37,498 nt of DNA from an uncultured Thiodictyon sp. (GTDB lineage: Bacteria; Pseudomonadota; Gammaproteobacteria; Chromatiales; Chromatiaceae): contig NZ_CAJAXH010000185.1 in NCBI RefSeq assembly GCF_903946935.1, forward strand, positions 1 to 37,498, in the 5' to 3' direction. The translations under genes and the position numbers were made by a program. This document shows positions 24,649-33,468 of this stretch, in pieces. Below the pieces are notes generated by a model. The model worked only from the letters and a program-made list of their open reading frames with translations. It ran no database searches and was not told the origin of the DNA. Position 1 is the first letter of the stretch. Each line of letters begins with the position of its first letter.

Positions 24649-25773
24649 TTACGCCATCTGGCTGATGGTCCTGCGGAACCGATTGAGCGCAATGGTGAAG
24701 AGCGCTGCGCCGATCAGGAGCAATGTGAGGAACTGCGGCCAGACGACAGACAGGCCGGCACCGCGGAACAGGATGGCCTGGCTGCTGGCGACGAAGTGGG
24801 TGGTGGGGGCGACGAGCATCAGGTTCTGCACCAGCTCCGGCATGCTCTCGCGCGGGGTCGAGTTGCCCGATAGCAATTGCAGCGGCAGCAGGATCAGCAC
24901 CGCGAGCATGCCGAATTGCGGCATCGAGCGCGCCAGCGTGGCCATGAAAATGCCCATCGAGGTCGTGGCGAAGAGATGCAGTGCGGCCGCGACCAGGAAC
25001 AGTGCCACCGAGCCCTCAATCGGCACCCGCAGGATGCCCTGCACGACAAGCACCAGCGCAATTGACGCGGCCAGCAGCACCACCAGGCCCATCGACCACA
25101 CCTTGGATAGCATGATCTCGGCGGGCGTCACCGGCATGGCCAGGAGATGGTCGATGGTTCCGTGCTCGCGCTCGCGGATGAGTGCCGCTCCGGTCAGGAT
25201 GATCGACAGCATGGTGACGTTATTGATGATCTCCATCAGTGCGCCGAACCAAGACTGCTCCAGGTTGGGATTAAAACGCGCGCGCAGGGCCAGTTCCACC
25301 GGCAGTTCCGTGCTTGCGCGGTAACGCTGGACGAATTCGGTCACCTCGCCCAACACCATCTGCTGAACATAGCTGCTGCCGGTGAAGGCCTGGCTCATAC
25401 GTGTGGCATCCACGTTGAGTTGGATCGCGGGCGATCGGCCGGCCAGCACATCGCGCTGGAAGTCGGGAGGAATGTCCATGACAAAGGTGAAATCCCCGGC
25501 ATCCATGCCCGTATCGATACGGGCCAGGGGGATCATCGCCGGGGGATTGAAGCGCGGCGGATAGAAGGCCGTGGCGATGCGTATCGAGAGCGGCGATGCA
25601 TCCTCATCGACGATGGCGAGCGGCGCCTTGTGCAGCGTCTCCGGCATCGCTGTGGCCGCGACATAGATCGACACGGTGAAGGTATAGGCAATCAACACCA
25701 GCATCATCGGGTCGCGAGCCAGGCTCCACAGCTCCTTGATCCCCAGGCGGTAAACAGTCGCGGCCTGCGACAT
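24649..25773 (-). CDS. yhhJ: ABC-2 type exporter permease, YhhJ-like
   Basis: 374-residue ABC-2 family membrane subunit with one N-terminal helix (about 18-40), a large periplasmic domain, and five or so C-terminal helices (from about residue 175). Typical blocks are IREREHGTIDHLLAMPVTPAEIMLSK and a C-terminal FRRTI. ATG 25773 starts 2 bp after the RbbA stop, so translation is coupled. Order and families match the Escherichia coli yhiI-rbbA-yhhJ locus. The fused RbbA protein supplies the ATPases and one permease half; this would be the second half. Exported substrate is not known. Confidence 0.88.
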   Translation of the reverse strand: MSQAATVYRLGIKELWSLARDPMMLVLIAYTFTVSIYVAATAMPETLHKAPLAIVDEDASPLSIRIATAFYPPRFNPPAMIPLARIDTGMDAGDFTFVMDIPPDFQRDVLAGRSPAIQLNVDATRMSQAFTGSSYVQQMVLGEVTEFVQRYRASTELPVELALRARFNPNLEQSWFGALMEIINNVTMLSIILTGAALIREREHGTIDHLLAMPVTPAEIMLSKVWSMGLVVLLAASIALVLVVQGILRVPIEGSVALFLVAAALHLFATTSMGIFMATLARSMPQFGMLAVLILLPLQLLSGNSTPRESMPELVQNLMLVAPTTHFVASSQAILFRGAGLSVVWPQFLTLLLIGAALFTIALNRFRRTISQMA

Positions 25774-25775
25774 GC

Positions 25776-28658
25776 TCAGGTTTCCTGCTTCTTCAACAGG
25801 AGGATCGACAGCCCCAGGATCACCGGCACGGCCAGTGCCAGCGGCCAGAACGCGGCTTGGAGGCCGACGAAGTCCAACCCCTTGTTGAAGACACCACGGC
25901 TGATCGTCAGGAAGTACGTGGCCGGGTAGACCCGGCCGATGACATACCCCACACCTTCGAGCGAGGACACCGGGTTCAGCATTCCGGCGAACTGGACGGC
26001 TGGGATGATGGTCCCGATCATGGCTACGAACATCGCCGCGATCTGGCTGCGGGTGAAGGTGGAGGCGAAGAGGCCGAAGCCGGTCGAGAAGATGACGAAG
26101 AGCAGCGCCCCCGCCGTCAGTGCCAGCAGGCTGCCCTTGACCGGGACGCCGAAGACCGTGACCGCCAACAGCGTCAGTAGGGCGAAATTGAGCATCGCCA
26201 GCAGGATGTACGGGAACTGTTTGCCGAGCAGGAACTCGCTGCGGGTCACCGGGGTAACGTAGAGATTGATGATGGAGCCCAGCTCCTTCTCGCGCACCAC
26301 CGAGAGTGCGGCGAGCATCGCCGGGATCATCAGCAAGAGCATCGGGATGACCGCCGGGACCATCGCCGGTAGGCTGCGCACGTCGGGGTTGTAGCGAAAG
26401 CGCGTCGCGATCCTGGCCGGGCCGACCCCGGCGTCCTGACCGAGCTGCCGCGTCGCCTGGTCCAGCAGCCAGCCCTGGTGCATGCCCTGCACATAACCGC
26501 GCACGGTCTCGGCCCGCACCGGCATGGCGCCGTCCACCCAGGCGCCGATCTGCACCTGCTGCCCGCGCGCCAGGTCGCGGGCGAAGCCGTGTGGGATCTC
26601 GATCGCCAGCGCGAGCTGGCCAGCGCGCATACGCCGGTCGAGATCGCGCTCGTCGAGGATCGGCGGGCGTTCGACGAAGTAGCGCGAGCCCGCCAGGTTC
26701 AGCGCGTAGTTGCGGCTCAACCCGGTCTGGTCCCGGTCGAGCACCGCGTAGGTCAGGTTCTCCACATCCAGGCTGATCCCGTAGCCGAAGACAAACATCA
26801 GGATCGCCGTGCCCAGCAGCGCCATGGTGGCACGCACCGGGTCGCGTTGCAGCTCGAGCGTCTCGCGCAGGCTGTAGCTCCAGGCGCGACTCAGGCTGAA
26901 GGGGAATGCGCGCCTGGGCGGGGCGGTCGGCGCGACGACTGGCGGCGGCGCCGGCGCCGCGTCCGCGGAGGTTGCCGCACCGGACGCGCCGGCCTCTTCC
27001 AAGTAGCCGATAAAGGCCTGTTCGAGTGTGGCGACGCCCCGTTGGCGGACCAGTTCGGCGGGGACATCGGTGACGAGCACGCGCCCGGCATGCATCAGCG
27101 CGATGCGGTCGCAACGCCCGGCCTCGTTCATGAAGTGGGTGGAGATAAAGATCGTCACCTGGTCATTGCGGGCCAGGTCGATCATCAGTTGCCACAGGCG
27201 GTCGCGCGCGATGGGGTCCACGCCCGAGGTCGGTTCGTCCAGGATCAGCAGCTCCGGTCGATGCACCATGGCAACGGCCAGCGACAGGCGCTGGCGGATA
27301 CCCAGCGGCAGCCGGTCGGGCAGCGCGTCCACCGACGCCTCCAGGCCGAAGCGACGCACCATCTCTGCCACCCGCGCCGGGATAGTGGCCTGGGGCAGTT
27401 GGAACAGGCGCGCGTGCAGCACCAGATTCTGGCGCACCGTCAACTCCGAATAGAGCGAGAACGCCTGCGACATGTAGCCCACGCGCCGGCGGGTGGCGAT
27501 GTCCTTGGGGTCGACCGGGGCCCCGAACAGGGATGCACTGCCCTCGCTGGCCGGCAGCAGACCGGTCAGCATCTTCATGGTGGTGGACTTGCCGCAGCCG
27601 TTGGAGCCGATGAAGCCGAAGATCTCGCCGCGGCGGATGGACAGATTGACATGATCGACCGCGGTGAAATCACCGAAGCGCATCGTGAGGTCCTTGGCCG
27701 CGATGGCGATCTCGGTCTGGTCTCCAGCGACCAGGGGCGGGATGGTGACCGCCCGGTGGCCCCGCTGCAGCGCCTCCGGCAGCAGTGCGATGAAGGCGGC
27801 GTCGAGCGAGTCGGTCCCGGTGCGCGCCAGCAGCTCGGCGGGTGTGCCCGTGGCCAGCACGCGGCCGGCGTTCATGGCCACCAGCCAGTCGAAGCCTTGT
27901 GCCTCGTCCATGTAGGCGGTGGCCACGATCACGCTCATGCCGGGTCGCCCGGACCTGTCCTGAGCGGAGTCGACGGACCCGTCCTGAGCGGAGTCGACGG
28001 AGCGGATGCGCGCGATCAGGTCCCAGAACTGGGCGCGGGCGAGCGGGTCCACACCGGTGGTCGGCTCATCCAGGATCAGCAAATCCGGGTCGTGGATCAG
28101 GGCGCAGCACAGGGCGAGCTTCTGTTTCATGCCGCCGGAGAGCTTGCCGACCGGGCGCGCCAGGAACGGCGACAGGCCGGTGTCACGGGTGAGCTCGTCG
28201 ATGCGGCGGCGGCGTTCGGCCGCTTGGTGGCCGAACAGCCGGCCGAAGAACTGCAAGTTCTCCTCCACCGACAGGGTCGGATAGAGGTTCTTCCCCAGGC
28301 CCTGGGGCATGTAGGCGATGGAGGGACAGACGCGGCGGCGATGACGGCGGTTGCCCATGTCACCGTCCAGGGCGTGTACGCTTCCCTGCTGCACGGCCCG
28401 GGCCCCGGCGAGCAGCGCCAGGAGGCTCGACTTGCCCACGCCGTCCGGGCCGAGCAGTCCGACCATGCGCCCGGCTGGGATCGCGAGCGTGATGTCGGCC
28501 AACGCCACGACCTTGCCGTAGTGCAGACTGACATCGACCAGACCGGCCACCGGCGCGGAAGTATCCCGCCCCGGTGGCTCCATCACGGGCAGCGCGGGCC
28601 CGCTCGTGCTCAAGCCAGCGCTCAATCCGGCACCTTGAGCACCAGATTGGCCGGCCAC
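25776..28658 (-). CDS. rbbA: RbbA-like fused ABC transporter (two ATPases plus ABC-2 permease)
   Basis: 960 residues. The first ATPase domain has Walker [10 protein letters not shown] (70-78), Q-loop YMPQG, signature LSGGMKQ and Walker B LLILDEP. The second has Walker [10 protein letters not shown] (351-359), a degenerate signature LPLGIRQ, Walker B LLILDEP and a switch STHF. An Ala/Pro linker follows, then an ABC-2 membrane domain (about 580-960). This layout is that of E. coli RbbA (911 residues), reported as a ribosome-associated ATPase and predicted exporter. The first domain lacks the switch His (VATAYMDEA), as I recall is usual for RbbA. An in-frame tandem repeat adds [18 protein letters not shown] around residues 220-237. 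The GTG start overlaps the YhiI gene; an internal ATG at 28583 is possible. Confidence 0.92.
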   Translation of the reverse strand: MAGQSGAQGAGLSAGLSTSGPALPVMEPPGRDTSAPVAGLVDVSLHYGKVVALADITLAIPAGRMVGLLGPDGVGKSSLLALLAGARAVQQGSVHALDGDMGNRRHRRRVCPSIAYMPQGLGKNLYPTLSVEENLQFFGRLFGHQAAERRRRIDELTRDTGLSPFLARPVGKLSGGMKQKLALCCALIHDPDLLILDEPTTGVDPLARAQFWDLIARIRSVDSAQDGSVDSAQDRSGRPGMSVIVATAYMDEAQGFDWLVAMNAGRVLATGTPAELLARTGTDSLDAAFIALLPEALQRGHRAVTIPPLVAGDQTEIAIAAKDLTMRFGDFTAVDHVNLSIRRGEIFGFIGSNGCGKSTTMKMLTGLLPASEGSASLFGAPVDPKDIATRRRVGYMSQAFSLYSELTVRQNLVLHARLFQLPQATIPARVAEMVRRFGLEASVDALPDRLPLGIRQRLSLAVAMVHRPELLILDEPTSGVDPIARDRLWQLMIDLARNDQVTIFISTHFMNEAGRCDRIALMHAGRVLVTDVPAELVRQRGVATLEQAFIGYLEEAGASGAATSADAAPAPPPVVAPTAPPRRAFPFSLSRAWSYSLRETLELQRDPVRATMALLGTAILMFVFGYGISLDVENLTYAVLDRDQTGLSRNYALNLAGSRYFVERPPILDERDLDRRMRAGQLALAIEIPHGFARDLARGQQVQIGAWVDGAMPVRAETVRGYVQGMHQGWLLDQATRQLGQDAGVGPARIATRFRYNPDVRSLPAMVPAVIPMLLLMIPAMLAALSVVREKELGSIINLYVTPVTRSEFLLGKQFPYILLAMLNFALLTLLAVTVFGVPVKGSLLALTAGALLFVIFSTGFGLFASTFTRSQIAAMFVAMIGTIIPAVQFAGMLNPVSSLEGVGYVIGRVYPATYFLTISRGVFNKGLDFVGLQAAFWPLALAVPVILGLSILLLKKQET
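27957..28001. repeat. Two 21-bp direct repeats inside rbbA
   Basis: Two identical 21-bp units (27957-27977 and 27981-28001), each holding CTGAGCGGAGTCGACGG, repeat with a 24-bp step. Being a multiple of three, they keep the frame and add two copies of SVDSAQD to the first ATPase domain. The motif resembles dispersed intergenic repeats that I have seen in many bacterial genomes. Confidence 0.85.
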
Positions 28659-29716
28659 GCCGCCTGCGCATTCAGCTTGAGCCAGGCCATGCCTGGCAGG
28701 CCGGTCTTGACCAGCTTCAAGTGCCTTTGCAGCAGCTCAGGGTCGATCTGCGCCTTGACCCGGAACATCAGCTTCTGCCGCTCGCTGGCCGTCTCCACCG
28801 TCTTGGGCGTGAACTGGGCGGTGCTGGCCACGTAGGACACCCGCGCCGGGATCACATACTGCGGCGCGGCATCGAGCACGATATGCACCTCGCTGCCCAG
28901 CGCCACCCGGCCGGCCACCGTCTCGGGCAGGAAGAACGTCATGTAGACATCGCTCAAGTCGACCAGGTTGAGCACCTTGCCGCCGTTGGCCAGCACCTCG
29001 CCCGGCTGCGCGATGCGGTACTGCACACGCCCGGTGCGCGGGGATTTCAGCAGGCTGTCCTCAATGTCGGCCTCGACGCGGGCCACCGTCGCCTCGCTCG
29101 CCTCGACACCGGAGTTGGCGCCGACGACTTTGGCCTGTGCGGCCGTGATCGCCGCCTGAGCGGCGGTTACCTGGGCCTCTGCACCGGCCAGCGTGGCCTC
29201 GGCGCCCTGCACCCTGGCGCGGTCGTCATCGAGCAGTTGGCGGGTCGTCATCCCCTTCTTGGCCAGCGTCTGCGAGCGCTCAAAGCGTCGTTGCGCCGCA
29301 TCCAACTCGGCCTCGCGCTGCCCCACCAGGGCCTGCGCGGCGAGCGTATCGCTCTCGCGCACGGCGACCTGGGCCTTGGCACTGGCCACCGTGGTGACGG
29401 CCTGACGGGACAGGGCCATGGCCTCGTCATACTGTGCGTCGAGCACCGCGATGCGCATCTGCGCCAGGGGCTGGCCCACCTGCACGAAGTCGCCCTCGTT
29501 GACCAAGATGTCCTGCACCCGCCCGGCGAGCTTGGTCGCGACATCGATCTCGGTGGCCTCGATGCGACCGTTCCCCTTGACGAAGCCGACACCCGGGCCG
29601 GTCGGCTTCAAGGCCATCCAGGCGAAGACGGCGATCGCCGCGAGCGCGGTCGCGGCGACTGCTGAGAGCAGCAGCCTTCTGATTCCTGGCGAAACATGTG
29701 ATGGTGTGTCAGTCAT
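28622..29716 (-). CDS. yhiI: HlyD-family periplasmic adaptor, YhiI-like
   Basis: 364 residues. One N-terminal helix (about 14-36) anchors it in the inner membrane. A biotinyl-lipoyl half ([18 protein letters not shown]) is followed by a long Ala-rich coiled-coil hairpin (about 95-215), the second half ([19 protein letters not shown]) and a beta-barrel. This is the adaptor of the YhiI-RbbA-YhhJ exporter and is the first gene of the operon; its end overlaps the listed RbbA start by 37 bp. It would link the ABC exporter to an outer-membrane channel, which is not encoded here. ATG 29716 has no strong ribosome site. Confidence 0.88.
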   Translation of the reverse strand: MTDTPSHVSPGIRRLLLSAVAATALAAIAVFAWMALKPTGPGVGFVKGNGRIEATEIDVATKLAGRVQDILVNEGDFVQVGQPLAQMRIAVLDAQYDEAMALSRQAVTTVASAKAQVAVRESDTLAAQALVGQREAELDAAQRRFERSQTLAKKGMTTRQLLDDDRARVQGAEATLAGAEAQVTAAQAAITAAQAKVVGANSGVEASEATVARVEADIEDSLLKSPRTGRVQYRIAQPGEVLANGGKVLNLVDLSDVYMTFFLPETVAGRVALGSEVHIVLDAAPQYVIPARVSYVASTAQFTPKTVETASERQKLMFRVKAQIDPELLQRHLKLVKTGLPGMAWLKLNAQAAWPANLVLKVPD

Positions 29717-29824
29717 CGGCCGATGATATCGCCCGCTGGGCCTCGCGTTCGTACGGTGCCATACATTGCGCTGACCGACGTCATCACTGTATTGGCAGCG
29801 GATCGCGATCGCCTGCGCACGGAG

Positions 29825-30580
29825 TCAAGGCTGGGGCGATGCAACTCCGCACACCGGACAGCTCGGGTCGGCCACGAGCCGCACCTGCCGCCACTCCATG
29901 CGAGCGGCATCGAGCAGCAGGAGTCGCCCAAACAGCGGTTCACCCAGCCCGCTGAGCACCTTGATTGCCTCAGTCGCCTGGATGCTGCCGATGATGCCCA
30001 GCACCGGGGCCAGTACACTGTTGGCGGTGCAGGTCTCGTCGATCCCGCCATCGCGCGGGTAGAGGCATTGATAACAGGGACCGCCCGGTTGCCCGGAGAA
30101 GGTCGTCACCTGGCCCTCCAGACGAATCGCTGCGCCGCTCACCAGTGGTTTGCCCGCGGCCACGCAGGCGGCATTGATGGCGAAGCGGGTGTCGAAGTTG
30201 TCGCAGCAGTCCACCACCAGGTCCAGGTCGCGCAGCAGGTCCGGCAGGGTCGCGGCGGTGAGTCGTTCGCGCACCGGCACCAGTTCGACTTCGGGGTTGA
30301 GCGCGGCCAGGGTCGCGCATGCCGACTCCGCCTTGGGTTGCCCGATCCGCGGCGTGGTGTGGATGATCTGGCGCTGGAGATTGCTGAGATCGACGGCATC
30401 GTGATCGGCCAGCACCAGGCGCCCGACCCCGGCCGCCGCCAGATACATGGCCACCGGAGAGCCGAGTCCGCCCAGTCCCACCAGCAACACCCGGGCCGCG
30501 CGCAGCCGCTCCTGGCCTTCGATGCCGAAGGTCGGGAGCAGGATCTGCCGGCTGTAGCGCAGCAGTTGTGTGTCATCCAT
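29825..30580 (-). CDS. moeB: MoeB-type molybdopterin-synthase adenylyltransferase
   Basis: 251 residues of the E1-like ThiF/MoeB/HesA family, cytoplasmic. The nucleotide-binding loop is LLVGLGGLGSP, followed by Asp in VLADHDAVDLSNLQRQI. Zinc ligands are the two CxxC pairs in CYQCLYP and CPVCG. The segment DETCTANSVLAPVLG matches the catalytic-Cys region of MoeB. Length equals E. coli MoeB (249), with no C-terminal rhodanese domain. It adenylates the MoaD C-terminus for sulfur transfer in molybdopterin synthesis; ThiF acting on ThiS is a close alternative. It starts 1 bp after the protease stop, so it is the last gene of a packed operon. Confidence 0.87.
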   Translation of the reverse strand: MDDTQLLRYSRQILLPTFGIEGQERLRAARVLLVGLGGLGSPVAMYLAAAGVGRLVLADHDAVDLSNLQRQIIHTTPRIGQPKAESACATLAALNPEVELVPVRERLTAATLPDLLRDLDLVVDCCDNFDTRFAINAACVAAGKPLVSGAAIRLEGQVTTFSGQPGGPCYQCLYPRDGGIDETCTANSVLAPVLGIIGSIQATEAIKVLSGLGEPLFGRLLLLDAARMEWRQVRLVADPSCPVCGVASPQP

Positions 30581-30581
30581 G

Positions 30582-31340
30582 TTACTTGGGTCCCAATACC
30601 AGCCGGTTCTGTTCGTCTTCGATGGTGACCCGGAAGCGCCCGAGCAGGCTCATCCCCAGCAATGCATTACCGCCGAGCCGCGCGTCCTCGATGAAGGCGA
30701 CCGGGACCTCGGCCACGCGCTGCTGTTGCAGCCAGACCGCCGGGAGGGTCCCGAGTGCCGCCTCCACGTTACCGTTGGCGGTCTGCACCTGCTGGGTGTG
30801 CAGTGCGTCGGGGGCGAGGCCGAGTTGGCCGATCAGCGAAGTCGGGAGCACCACATAGTCGGCCCCCGTATCGACCAGGAGCTGCCGTTGGACCCGTCGG
30901 CCGTTCTGACCCTCCAGCATCAGGGTGACGGCGTGGGACGAGCCGATGCGCTGGGTCTCCAGGGTGATCTCGCCGGCGGGCGGGGCCGCGGGTGCCGCCG
31001 CAGCCGGGGCGGGCGGGGTGTAGGGGGTCTTGGCGCCCAGGATCAGGACCCGCTCGACCCCCCCTTGGCCCGATTGGACGATGATGTGGTCGAACCCCTC
31101 CAGGAGCGCGCGCAGGTGCGGCAGCAGTTCGGTCCCTTCCGCCGCGCGCCCCTGCTTGTCGCGGGTCGCCTCCAGGTCCGCCGGCTTCATCTGGAAGCCA
31201 TACTGGGCCATCAGGCGTTCCAGTTCCCCCGCGACCTCAACCTGGGCGGCGCCCGCGACCCCCAGGCAGAGCCACAATGCGAGCGGCGTCAGGGTGCGGA
31301 CCAGTATCCGCCGATGTGAGTGGGGGGCGGGACACGCCAT
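30582..31340 (-). CDS. Retropepsin-like periplasmic aspartic protease
   Basis: 252 residues from ATG 31340, which has GGAG 8 nt upstream. A signal peptide (LTPLALWLCLGVAGAAQ) sends it to the periplasm. A helical segment with LERLMAQYGFQM follows, then an Ala/Pro linker, then a single retropepsin-type domain with the catalytic motif LLVDTGADYVVLP, a later GGNALLGMSLLGRF and the end RLVLGPK. Such single-domain proteins (clan AA) act as dimers. Substrates are unknown. A longer reading frame extends upstream into the usp gene and is not used. It sits 32 bp after usp and 1 bp before moeB. Confidence 0.82.
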   Translation of the reverse strand: MACPAPHSHRRILVRTLTPLALWLCLGVAGAAQVEVAGELERLMAQYGFQMKPADLEATRDKQGRAAEGTELLPHLRALLEGFDHIIVQSGQGGVERVLILGAKTPYTPPAPAAAAPAAPPAGEITLETQRIGSSHAVTLMLEGQNGRRVQRQLLVDTGADYVVLPTSLIGQLGLAPDALHTQQVQTANGNVEAALGTLPAVWLQQQRVAEVPVAFIEDARLGGNALLGMSLLGRFRVTIEDEQNRLVLGPK

Positions 31341-31372
31341 GATTGCAACTCCGGCCTGGGGGCTCATGGGTG

Positions 31373-31798
31373 TTATTTGACCAGAGTGACCGGCAACGGG
31401 CTCAGGTGGACGACCGCACTGGCCACCGAGCCCAGGAACAGTGACGCCAGCGTGCCGCGACCATGGGTGCCCATGACGATGTGGTCGCAGCCTTGTTGTA
31501 TGGAGAATTCGGCGATGGTCTCGGCGATGGGTCCGCAAGCGACTTGGGCGGTGTAGGCGATCCCGGTCGCCTCGAGCAGGTCGCGCGCACCGCGCAGGTC
31601 GGCCTCGCCCTCCTGCTGCTGGATGTCTGCGATCTCCTTGGGATTGAGGAAGCTGCGGACCTCCCAGGCGTCCGCCGGATCGCGTACATTGAGGAGGCGA
31701 AGCTCCGGGGCCGGGTGGCCGGCGGCGAGTCGCAGCAGATGACGTAGCGCCCGTAGTGAGTGCTCGGAGCCGTCGCAGGGGACCAAGAAGCGCATCAT
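31373..31798 (-). CDS. Universal stress protein (UspA family)
   Basis: 141 residues, single Usp domain of the Rossmann-like alpha/beta fold, cytoplasmic. The opening FLVPCDGSEHSLRAL and the ATP-binding motif GTHGRGTLASLFLGSVA (G-x2-G-x9-GS) are present, so it should belong to the ATP-binding subgroup. Its ATG overlaps the TGA of the upstream transporter gene (ATGA), so the two are translationally coupled. Usp domains often regulate transporters or stress responses; coupling to an ion transporter suggests such a role here. Confidence 0.92.
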   Translation of the reverse strand: MMRFLVPCDGSEHSLRALRHLLRLAAGHPAPELRLLNVRDPADAWEVRSFLNPKEIADIQQQEGEADLRGARDLLEATGIAYTAQVACGPIAETIAEFSIQQGCDHIVMGTHGRGTLASLFLGSVASAVVHLSPLPVTLVK

Positions 31799-33207
31799 AA
31801 CCTCATCGATAAGTGTGATTCCTGACCCGCGGCTGGCGGGTCACAGTGTGAGCTGGCGCAGCACTGGGCCGCGGTCGCTGACTGCGCGGCGCCGCTCGGA
31901 GGCTGGCGGGGCTGCCAACCGAGGATCGAGAGCAGTGCCGCGAACCCTAAGACATAGGCCAGTATGACGTGCCAGCCATCGCGCACCCAGCCCCCCACCG
32001 ATTTGGCCTGGGGATAGAGGTTGGACAGGGCCACGCCGGCGGAGCTGCCAAACCAGATCATCGACCCGCCGAAACCGACCGCGTAGGCGAGCACGCCCCA
32101 ATCGTATCCGCCCTGCTTGAGTGCCAGGGCGGTCAGGGGGATATTGTCGAAGACGGCGGAGACGAACCCCAGGGCCAGGGCCGAGGGCCAGGAGGCCGGC
32201 GGCAGTTGCTCCACCGGCATCATCGAGGCGCAGATCACCAGTGAGAGCAGGAACAGGCTGCCTTTGAAGGCCTCCGGCAGCAGGCCCCAGTCGGGCCGGC
32301 GCAGCGCGGCGGTGGCGAGAATCGCCACCCAGACGGCCGCGCCCAGGAAGGGGAAGCTGCCGGCCGCGGCCTTGAGATGCAGATTCACCAGTACATTGGT
32401 GGCGACGGCCACGCCCAGGATGGTCGCGACGATGCCGACCCGGGTCCAGTCCACCCGCACGCCCGCGGGCACCTCCTGCATCGTCGCGCCGCAACGCTGC
32501 TGCTGGATGGCCGCCGGGATGCCGAACATCGCCAGGGCCACGCCGGCGGCAATATAGGCATGCACCACCTCCAAGGGGCCGATCCCGGAGATCCACATCA
32601 TGGTGGTGGTGGTATCGCCCACCACGCTGCCGGCGCCGCCCGCGTTGGCCGCGGCCACGATGGCCGCGAGGTAACCCAGATGCACCCGATGGCCGAAGAC
32701 CCCGGCGGCCACGGTGCCGCCGATCAGGGCGGCGGCAATGTTGTCGAGGAAGCTCGACAACACGAAGATCATGACCAACAGGACGAAACCGCCCGGCCAG
32801 CCGGCGGGCAGGAAGCGCGGCAACAGCAGCGGGATGCGGCTGTCCTCGAAGTGACGGGCCAGCAGCGCAAAGCCGAGCAGTAGGCCCAGCAGGTTGGCGA
32901 GTATCACCCACTCATGTCCCAGGTGGGCGAGCAGTCCGGTGAGTCCTGGCCCAGCGTGGAAGCCGGTGACGGCGAGTTTGAAGCCGGTAATCGCCGCCAG
33001 CCCGGTCAGGGCCACCACGAGGGTATGGCGGTGGAAGCTGGCCACCCCCAACAGGGTTGCCGCGAACAGGATGAATTCGGTCGGGATGCCGAAGAGTTGC
33101 GTCCCCGTGGGCGGGACCGGCGCCGCCGCCAGGGCGGGGCCGCCGATCAGCATCGCCACCAAGGCCAGCAGGGGCCGGCGGGTGCGGGCGTTGGGGGTTG
33201 CATGCAT
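31795..33207 (-). CDS. NhaD-like ion transporter (IT superfamily)
   Basis: 470 residues from ATG 33207 with about 11-12 helices after an N-terminal signal-like segment. The conserved half-site SSFLDNIAAALIGGTVAAG and the block AAANAGGAGSVVGDTTTTMMW resemble NhaD-type sodium/proton antiporters and the wider ArsB/CitM transporter superfamily; a second half-site is SAVFDNIPLTALAL. The C-terminus carries an odd hydrophilic tail with three cysteines (QCCASSHCD). Its stop overlaps the usp start. It is divergent from trkA-trkH, which fits a joint role in cation balance. The ion is not certain. The long upstream extension to 33447 is rejected because it lacks any membrane or family signal. Confidence 0.82.
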   Translation of the reverse strand: MHATPNARTRRPLLALVAMLIGGPALAAAPVPPTGTQLFGIPTEFILFAATLLGVASFHRHTLVVALTGLAAITGFKLAVTGFHAGPGLTGLLAHLGHEWVILANLLGLLLGFALLARHFEDSRIPLLLPRFLPAGWPGGFVLLVMIFVLSSFLDNIAAALIGGTVAAGVFGHRVHLGYLAAIVAAANAGGAGSVVGDTTTTMMWISGIGPLEVVHAYIAAGVALAMFGIPAAIQQQRCGATMQEVPAGVRVDWTRVGIVATILGVAVATNVLVNLHLKAAAGSFPFLGAAVWVAILATAALRRPDWGLLPEAFKGSLFLLSLVICASMMPVEQLPPASWPSALALGFVSAVFDNIPLTALALKQGGYDWGVLAYAVGFGGSMIWFGSSAGVALSNLYPQAKSVGGWVRDGWHVILAYVLGFAALLSILGWQPRQPPSGAAQSATAAQCCASSHCDPPAAGQESHLSMRL

Positions 33208-33427
33208 GATCGGGGTCAAGGGATCGCCGCAGGAGACAGGACAGGGTTTCGGCGATGATAGCCCGGGCCGCCGTGAACTGCGATGGGCTCCGCACATTGC
33301 CGGTCGGTGGCCCCGGGTCGGGGGACGCGGTAGCATGACGACCCGCGCCAGGTGTCTGCGGACACCATGCTTGCCGGAGGCGGCGACGCGCGGCCGGCCA
33401 CCCCTGAAATGCACCGTGCGACAGTCA

Positions 33428-33448
33428 ATGAACGCAGATAAATGCAAA
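33428..33448. repeat. Fragment related to the family-C repeat
   Basis: AACGCAGATAAATGCAAAG resembles one arm of the 10-bp-periodic repeat at 13596-13728 but has no inverted partner. It lies between the divergent transporter gene and trkA, so it could be a decayed copy. Confidence 0.35.
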
Positions 33449-33468
33449 GCTACTCATATGATTAAGAT

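Noticed and set aside
25774-27114. N-terminal part of a long minus-strand frame that runs into yhhJ
   Set aside because: It is an out-of-frame shadow of rbbA; residues are low-complexity Arg/Ala/Gly, and family similarity begins only at the ATG 25773.
26478-28835. 785-codon plus-strand frame opposite rbbA and yhiI
   Set aside because: Antisense shadow with no recognisable domain; the minus strand encodes complete ABC motifs.
31341-31538. Upstream extension of the aspartic protease
   Set aside because: It overlaps the usp gene; ATG 31340 has a ribosome site and is followed by a proper signal peptide.
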